NCBI GenBank assembly: GCA_040235415.1
Contig: JBECKR010000015.1
Span: 1-16,790, forward strand
Length of the DNA: 16,790 bases
Source: JBECKR01 sp040235415
GTDB taxonomy: Bacteria > Acidobacteriota > Polarisedimenticolia > Polarisedimenticolales > Polarisedimenticolaceae
Direction of reading: 5' to 3'
The position numbers and the translations under genes were made by a program. Positions 12,947 through 16,790 of this stretch are shown in pieces. The notes beneath the pieces are model-generated. The model was not told the origin of the DNA. It saw only the letters and a list, made by a program, of their open reading frames with translations, and made no database searches. Position 1 is the first letter of the stretch. Each line of letters begins with the position of its first letter.

Positions 12947-15610
12947 TCACCCCGTGTTGCGCATCCCCGCCGCGACGCCGTTGACCGTCACGAGCAGCGC
13001 GTGGCGCACGAGCGCGCGCTCGTCGTCGGGCAGCGCGTCGTCGCGCAGCCGGCGCAGGAGCTCGACCTGTACGAGGTTGATCGGGTCGACGTAGGGGTTA
13101 CGGACGTCGATCGAGCGCCGCAGGACCGGGTTGTGCTCGAGCAGCCGCTCGTGGCCGGTGATCTCGCGCACGACGTCGACCGCGGTCTCGAGCCGCCCGC
13201 GCAGGTCCTCGCCGATCGGCCTCAGGCGCTCGGGCACGAGGCGCGCGTCGTACTGCGCCGCGACCCGGGGCGCGGTCTTCGCGAGCGCCATCTCGATGAG
13301 GTCGATCGTGGAGCGGAAGAACCCCCAGCCGCGGTACATCGCGAGCACCGTGTCGCGCTCCGCGCCGTCGAGCGCCTGCCGCAGCGCCTCCTCGAGCCCG
13401 AGCCAGGTCGGTGTCATGACCCGCATCTGGGTCCACGCGAACACCCACGGGATCGCCCGAAGCGCCGCGACGTCGCGACCCGGCCGGCGCCGCGCCGGTC
13501 GGCTTCCGATCCGGAGGTGGCCGAGCTCCTCGATCGGCGTCGCGGCGTGGAAGTAGTCGGCGAACGCCGATTCGTCGCGCACGCGGCGGCGATATGCGGC
13601 GCTCGAGGCTCCGGCGATCCGCTCCATGGCCGCACGCCACTCGGGCGGGGCGTCGCGCTCCGGGCGCAGCGACGCCGAGACGACCCCGGTGACGTACAAC
13701 TCGAGGGTGCGGAGCGCGATCCCCGGGATTCCGAACTTCGCCTCGATCATCTCACCCTGCTCGGTCACGCGGAGGCGTCCGTCGATCGAGCCGGGGGGCT
13801 GCGAGCGTATCGCGAGCCAGGTCGGACCGCCGCCGCGTCCGATGCTCCCGCCGCGGCCGTGGAACAGCGTCGGTCGCACCCCGTGGCCGCGGCAGACCTC
13901 GACGACGTTCTCCTGGGCCCGATACAGCGCCCAGGCCGCCGCGAGCCGCCCGGAGTCCTTGGCGGAGTCGGAGTAGCCGATCATGATCTCGTGGCGGTCC
14001 TCGATCCGCGCGCGGTACGGCTCGACTCGCAGCAGGCGGTCGAGCACCTCGCCCGCCCGCCGAAGGTCGTCCTCGGTCTCGAACAGCGGCACGACCCGTA
14101 ACGGCGGATCGACCCCCGCGTCGCGCTGCAGCAGCCGGACCGCGAGGACGTCGGACGCCGCCCCGGCCATCGACACGACGTACGCCCCGAGCGCTCCGGG
14201 CGGCTGCCGCGCAGCCATCCGGAACGTCTCGAGGACGTCACGGACCTCGGGGGACGCAGCGAGGCCGCGCGGCACGAGCGGCCGGCGCGACTCGAGCTCC
14301 CGGGCGAGGAAGCGGACCCGCGACGGCTCGTCCCAGTCGAGGTAGCTCCCGAGCCCCAGGGCCCGCGTGACGGCGTCGAGCGCGGCCGCGTGACGCGCCG
14401 CGTCCTGCCGCAGATCCAGCCGCAGCAGGGTGAGCCCGAACGACGCGGCCCGTCGCAGGACGTCGGTCAGGGTCCCCCGCGCGAGCTCGAGACAGCCGGA
14501 TGCCTCGAGCGAGCGGTGCGCGAGCAGGAGCGGCTCGAGCAGATCGTCGAGACCGCGCAGCGGCTCGGCCTGCGCGGCGGCCGCCGGCTCCCCGAGGCGT
14601 CGCTCGACCTCGCGCCGGGTGGCCACGAGACGATCCCGCAGCCCCCGGAGGAGCTCGCGATAGGGCTCCCGGGCCCCTCCGACGCGGGCGCGCAGCTCCT
14701 CGCTCGCCGCACGGACGGAGAGCTCCTCGCGCAGCGCCTCGACCTCGCGCCGGAACAGGTCGGCGCCCATCCAGCGGGACAGCAGCACCGTCCGCTCGGT
14801 GACGTCGGGGGTGACGTTCGGGTTGCCGTCGCGGTCGCCGCCCATCCACGACGCGAAGCGAACCGGACTCGTCGCGGGCGGGAGCGGCTGTCCGGTGCAT
14901 GCCTCGAGCGCCCGGTCGAGCGAGCGCAGGAAGGCGGGCACCGCGTCCCACAGCGTCTGCTCCACGACCACGAGCCCCCACCTCGCCTCGTCGATCGGCG
15001 TCGGACGCTCGTGGCGGATCTCGTCCGTCTCCCACAGCTCGAGCACGACGCGCTCGAGGCGCGCGTCGATCTCGCGCCGCTCTCCGGCGGTGCGGTCGTC
15101 GCGGTCCCGCTCGGCGAGGAGCGACGCGACGCGGCGGTGCTTCTGGAGCGTCGTACGACGGGCCGCCTCGGTCGGGTGCGCGGTGAGCACCAGCTCGATT
15201 TCAAGGTCCCGTACGGTGGCGTGGAGCGTCCCGCGCTCGACGCCCGCCCTCAAGAGGTCCCCGAAAACCTCGCGGGGCGAACCGGGCTGGGGCGGGGCGT
15301 CGGGCGCGAGGCGGTACGCCCGGCGACGCCGGACGCGGTGGTGCTGCTCCGCGATGTTGGCGAGGCTCAGGAACTGGGCGAACGCCCGGGCGACTTCGAG
15401 CGCTCGGCCGACCGGAAGCGACGAGAGCACTCCGGCGAGCTCCTCGAAGTCGCGCTCCCCTCCGGCGCGCGATCCCTTCGCGAGCGCGCGCACGCGCTCG
15501 ACGGTGCCGAGCAGCTCCTCGCCGCCGCGGGCCCTGAGCGTCGCCCCCAGGATGTCGCCGAGCCGCCGGACGTCCTCGCGCAGCGGCCGGTGGCGGTCGT
15601 TGTCGGCCAT
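12947..15610 (-). CDS. ppc: Phosphoenolpyruvate carboxylase
   Basis: The product is 887 residues, close to the 883 of the E. coli enzyme, so it is full length. It fixes bicarbonate onto PEP to give oxaloacetate and phosphate, replenishing the TCA cycle in the cytoplasm. Signature elements are all present: LVLTAHPTEAARRT with catalytic H145, IGYSDSAKDSG with K551, FHGRGGSIGRGGGPT with R586, and the exact C-terminal pattern GVAAGMRNTG with N885. The residues equivalent to the E. coli aspartate site also look conserved: the Lys in ALAKTAPR, the Arg in SIDVRNPYVDP, R586 and N885, so feedback inhibition by aspartate is plausible. The start is the ATG at 15610 (MADNDRHRPLREDVRRLG), chosen because this is where PEPC homology begins. 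No Shine-Dalgarno is visible upstream. The kinase gene follows 69 bp downstream and the exchanger is divergent 79 bp away. Confidence 0.97.
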   Translation of the reverse strand: MADNDRHRPLREDVRRLGDILGATLRARGGEELLGTVERVRALAKGSRAGGERDFEELAGVLSSLPVGRALEVARAFAQFLSLANIAEQHHRVRRRRAYRLAPDAPPQPGSPREVFGDLLRAGVERGTLHATVRDLEIELVLTAHPTEAARRTTLQKHRRVASLLAERDRDDRTAGERREIDARLERVVLELWETDEIRHERPTPIDEARWGLVVVEQTLWDAVPAFLRSLDRALEACTGQPLPPATSPVRFASWMGGDRDGNPNVTPDVTERTVLLSRWMGADLFRREVEALREELSVRAASEELRARVGGAREPYRELLRGLRDRLVATRREVERRLGEPAAAAQAEPLRGLDDLLEPLLLAHRSLEASGCLELARGTLTDVLRRAASFGLTLLRLDLRQDAARHAAALDAVTRALGLGSYLDWDEPSRVRFLARELESRRPLVPRGLAASPEVRDVLETFRMAARQPPGALGAYVVSMAGAASDVLAVRLLQRDAGVDPPLRVVPLFETEDDLRRAGEVLDRLLRVEPYRARIEDRHEIMIGYSDSAKDSGRLAAAWALYRAQENVVEVCRGHGVRPTLFHGRGGSIGRGGGPTWLAIRSQPPGSIDGRLRVTEQGEMIEAKFGIPGIALRTLELYVTGVVSASLRPERDAPPEWRAAMERIAGASSAAYRRRVRDESAFADYFHAATPIEELGHLRIGSRPARRRPGRDVAALRAIPWVFAWTQMRVMTPTWLGLEEALRQALDGAERDTVLAMYRGWGFFRSTIDLIEMALAKTAPRVAAQYDARLVPERLRPIGEDLRGRLETAVDVVREITGHERLLEHNPVLRRSIDVRNPYVDPINLVQVELLRRLRDDALPDDERALVRHALLVTVNGVAAGMRNTG

Positions 15611-15621
15611 GACGTCCGGGG

Positions 15622-15627
15622 ATTGTA
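15622..15627 (-). promoter_or_regulatory. Candidate -10 box of ppc
   Basis: TACAAT on the minus strand (15627 to 15622) matches the -10 consensus at five of six positions and ends 11 nt before the ppc ATG. A transcript starting at the usual distance would have a leader of about five bases or fewer, in keeping with the absence of a Shine-Dalgarno there. No good -35 box is seen 16-18 bp upstream. Confidence 0.4.
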
Positions 15628-15689
15628 ACCGACGGCGGACCTGGCCTAGCCTTTCGGGGCGAGCGGTCGAAGCAGGCGGAGAGGTGCCC

Positions 15690-16766
15690 ATGCCCCTCGG
15701 AGCGATCGCGGCGCTGGTCGCCGGCCTCGCGGTGTTGACCGCGGGAGCCGAGTTCCTGGTGCGCGGCGCGTCCCGGATCGCGGAGGCGCTCGGAATCTCC
15801 TCGCTCGTCGTCGGTTTGACCGTGGTGGCCTACGGCACCAGCACTCCGGAGCTGGCGGTCAGCGTCCGCGCGGCTCTCGAAGGCAACGCGGCGATCGCGG
15901 TCGGCAACGTCGTCGGCAGCAACGTCTTCAACGTCCTCCTGATCCTCGGAGCGTGCGCCACGCTCTCTCCGCTCGTGGTCGCTCGGCGCATGGTCCGGCT
16001 CGACGTTCCGATCATGGTCGCCGCGTCGCTCGCCGTCTGGGCGTTGGCGCTGGACGGTCGCATCGGGCGATGGGACGGCGTCTCGCTCGCCGCGGCCGCG
16101 GTAGCGCTGACGATCTGGACGATCCGCGGGGCGCGCGGTGAAGCTCCGGCGACCGGCGGGAGGCCGGTGACCGGATCCCGGGCGCGCTGGCGCTCGGCGA
16201 CCGACGTCGCCTGGGTGCTGGCCGGGCTCGGCCTCCTCATTGTCGGTTCGCGTTGGCTCGTCGCCGGAGCGGTCGCGATCGCGCGGGCGGCGGGAGTCAG
16301 CGACGTCGTCGTCGGGCTCACGATCGTGGCCGCCGGAACCTCGCTGCCGGAGGTGGCGACGTCGGTCGTCGCGACCCTGCGCGGAGAGCGAGACATCGCG
16401 GTCGGCAACGTCGTCGGCAGCAATCTCTACAACCTGCTCGCGATCCTCGGATTGTCCGCCGCCGTCGGTCCCGCGGGACTTCCGGTGGCGCCGTCGATCC
16501 TGCGGTTCGACTTCCCGGTGATGATCGCCGCCGCGATCGCATGCCTGCCGGTGTTCTTCTCCGGTCACCGCATCGCGCGGGGCGAGGGTGCGCTGTTCTT
16601 GTTCCTGTACCTCGCGTACGCCCTGTACCTCGTCCTCGACGCGACCGGGCACGATGCGCTCCGGCCGTTCAGTGCGGCGATGGCGTGGTTCGTCCTGCCG
16701 CTCGTCGCCGCGACACTCGCCGTAGTAGGGGCTCGAGCGCTGCTCGAACGCTGGGCCAAGCGATGA
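15690..16766 (+). CDS. CaCA-family sodium/calcium (cation) exchanger, YrbG-like
   Basis: This is a 358-residue inner-membrane protein, the normal size for a prokaryotic K+-independent or K+-dependent Na+/Ca2+ antiporter, with about ten hydrophobic segments. It carries the two inverted alpha-repeats of the family: GTSTPELAVS (49-58, E54) with GNVVGSNVFN (72-81), and GTSLPEVATS (216-225, E221) with GNVVGSNLYN (239-248). The two glutamates and the GSN asparagines are the ion-binding residues in characterised members. A hydrophilic loop of about 30 residues near 150-180 (ARGEAPATGGRPVTGSRARW) separates the halves. The start is the ATG at 15690 with GGAGAGG at good spacing. It probably extrudes Ca2+ using a Na+ or H+ gradient; the coupling ion cannot be read from sequence. 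It is divergent from ppc, with no operon partner inside the window. Confidence 0.94.
   Translation: MPLGAIAALVAGLAVLTAGAEFLVRGASRIAEALGISSLVVGLTVVAYGTSTPELAVSVRAALEGNAAIAVGNVVGSNVFNVLLILGACATLSPLVVARRMVRLDVPIMVAASLAVWALALDGRIGRWDGVSLAAAAVALTIWTIRGARGEAPATGGRPVTGSRARWRSATDVAWVLAGLGLLIVGSRWLVAGAVAIARAAGVSDVVVGLTIVAAGTSLPEVATSVVATLRGERDIAVGNVVGSNLYNLLAILGLSAAVGPAGLPVAPSILRFDFPVMIAAAIACLPVFFSGHRIARGEGALFLFLYLAYALYLVLDATGHDALRPFSAAMAWFVLPLVAATLAVVGARALLERWAKR
15894..15922 (+). repeat. 29-bp direct repeat, copy 1, in the exchanger gene
   Basis: This stretch, starting ATCGCGGTCGGCAACG, encodes IAVGNVVGSN of the first alpha-repeat. It is identical base for base to 16395-16423. Because codon choice as well as protein is the same, either strong codon bias or gene conversion between the halves could explain it. 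Confidence 0.9.
16395..16423 (+). repeat. 29-bp direct repeat, copy 2, in the exchanger gene
   Basis: Second copy of the repeat at 15894-15922, encoding IAVGNVVGSN of the second alpha-repeat; the copies are 501 bp apart and in the same reading frame. The sequence diverges immediately after the shared Asn codon (Val-Phe-Asn versus Leu-Tyr-Asn). Confidence 0.9.
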
Positions 16767-16790
16767 CCTCCGGGCTCCCGGGACTCTCCG

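Noticed and set aside
10187..14101. A long open plus-strand frame opposite the kinase and ppc genes
   Set aside because: It is antisense to two certain genes, spans their intergenic gap, and its translation is biased low-complexity sequence with no motif.
15611..15691. An upstream in-frame ATG at 15691 that would lengthen PEPC by 27 residues
   Set aside because: It would overlap the start and ribosome site of the divergent exchanger, and PEPC homology starts at MADNDRHRPLRED from 15610.
16767..16790. Small stem CCGGG/CCCGG just after the exchanger stop as a terminator
   Set aside because: Five-base arms with a 2-nt gap, cut short by the window end, with no U-tract visible.
1..16790. tRNA, rRNA, CRISPR array, transposase or phage genes
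   Set aside because: Nothing resembling these was seen in the gaps, and every gap is 171 bp or less and accounted for above.

Overview
The window is a gene-dense, high-GC stretch (most lines look about 70% G+C) of a bacterial chromosome. It holds nine protein-coding genes and no RNA gene, insertion sequence, phage gene or CRISPR array that I can support. The source looks like an uncultured Acidobacteriota (Thermoanaerobaculia or Vicinamibacteria type), with Myxococcota as the alternative. The clues are a transmembrane Ser/Thr kinase with a long TPR sensor and a short helical N-terminal segment, a secreted Asp-box protein ending in a Myxococcus-type Cys-rich repeat, and tandem DUF3857/transglutaminase-like exoproteins. 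The taxonomy is inferred from gene style only.

Layout, left to right. (1) 1-1945, minus: a secreted six-Asp-box propeller protein, cut by the window edge. (2) 2021-2494, minus: a 157-residue protein of unknown function, with lower GC than its neighbours and a very strong Shine-Dalgarno. (3) 2630-4645, plus: an OPT-family peptide transporter, divergent from (2) across a 135-bp region with an operator-like inverted repeat and a strong GC hairpin. (4) 4760-6739 and 6736-8742, plus: two translationally coupled exported DUF3857 proteins. The second keeps the Cys-His-Asp triad and the first has lost all three residues. (5) 8743-9558, minus: an AraC-family regulator, convergent with the pair at zero spacing, so that the two stop codons form TGATCA. 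(6) 9730-10095, plus: a VOC/glyoxalase-fold protein divergent from the regulator. (7) 10085-12877, minus: the Ser/Thr kinase-TPR receptor. (8) 12947-15610, minus: phosphoenolpyruvate carboxylase. (9) 15690-16766, plus: a CaCA-family cation exchanger.

The DUF3857 pair clearly forms an operon. The araC/VOC pair is a plausible divergent regulator-target unit. ppc and the kinase are co-directional 69 bp apart and may be partly co-transcribed. The other genes look like ordinary housekeeping or accessory genes placed side by side. No gene-free stretch exceeds 171 bp.

I do not see an obvious new multi-gene defence or mobile system. The points most worth a second look are the enzyme/pseudoenzyme DUF3857 pair, the unrecognised 157-residue protein with its divergent promoter region, the nested hairpin between araC and the VOC gene, and the apparently SD-less start of ppc.
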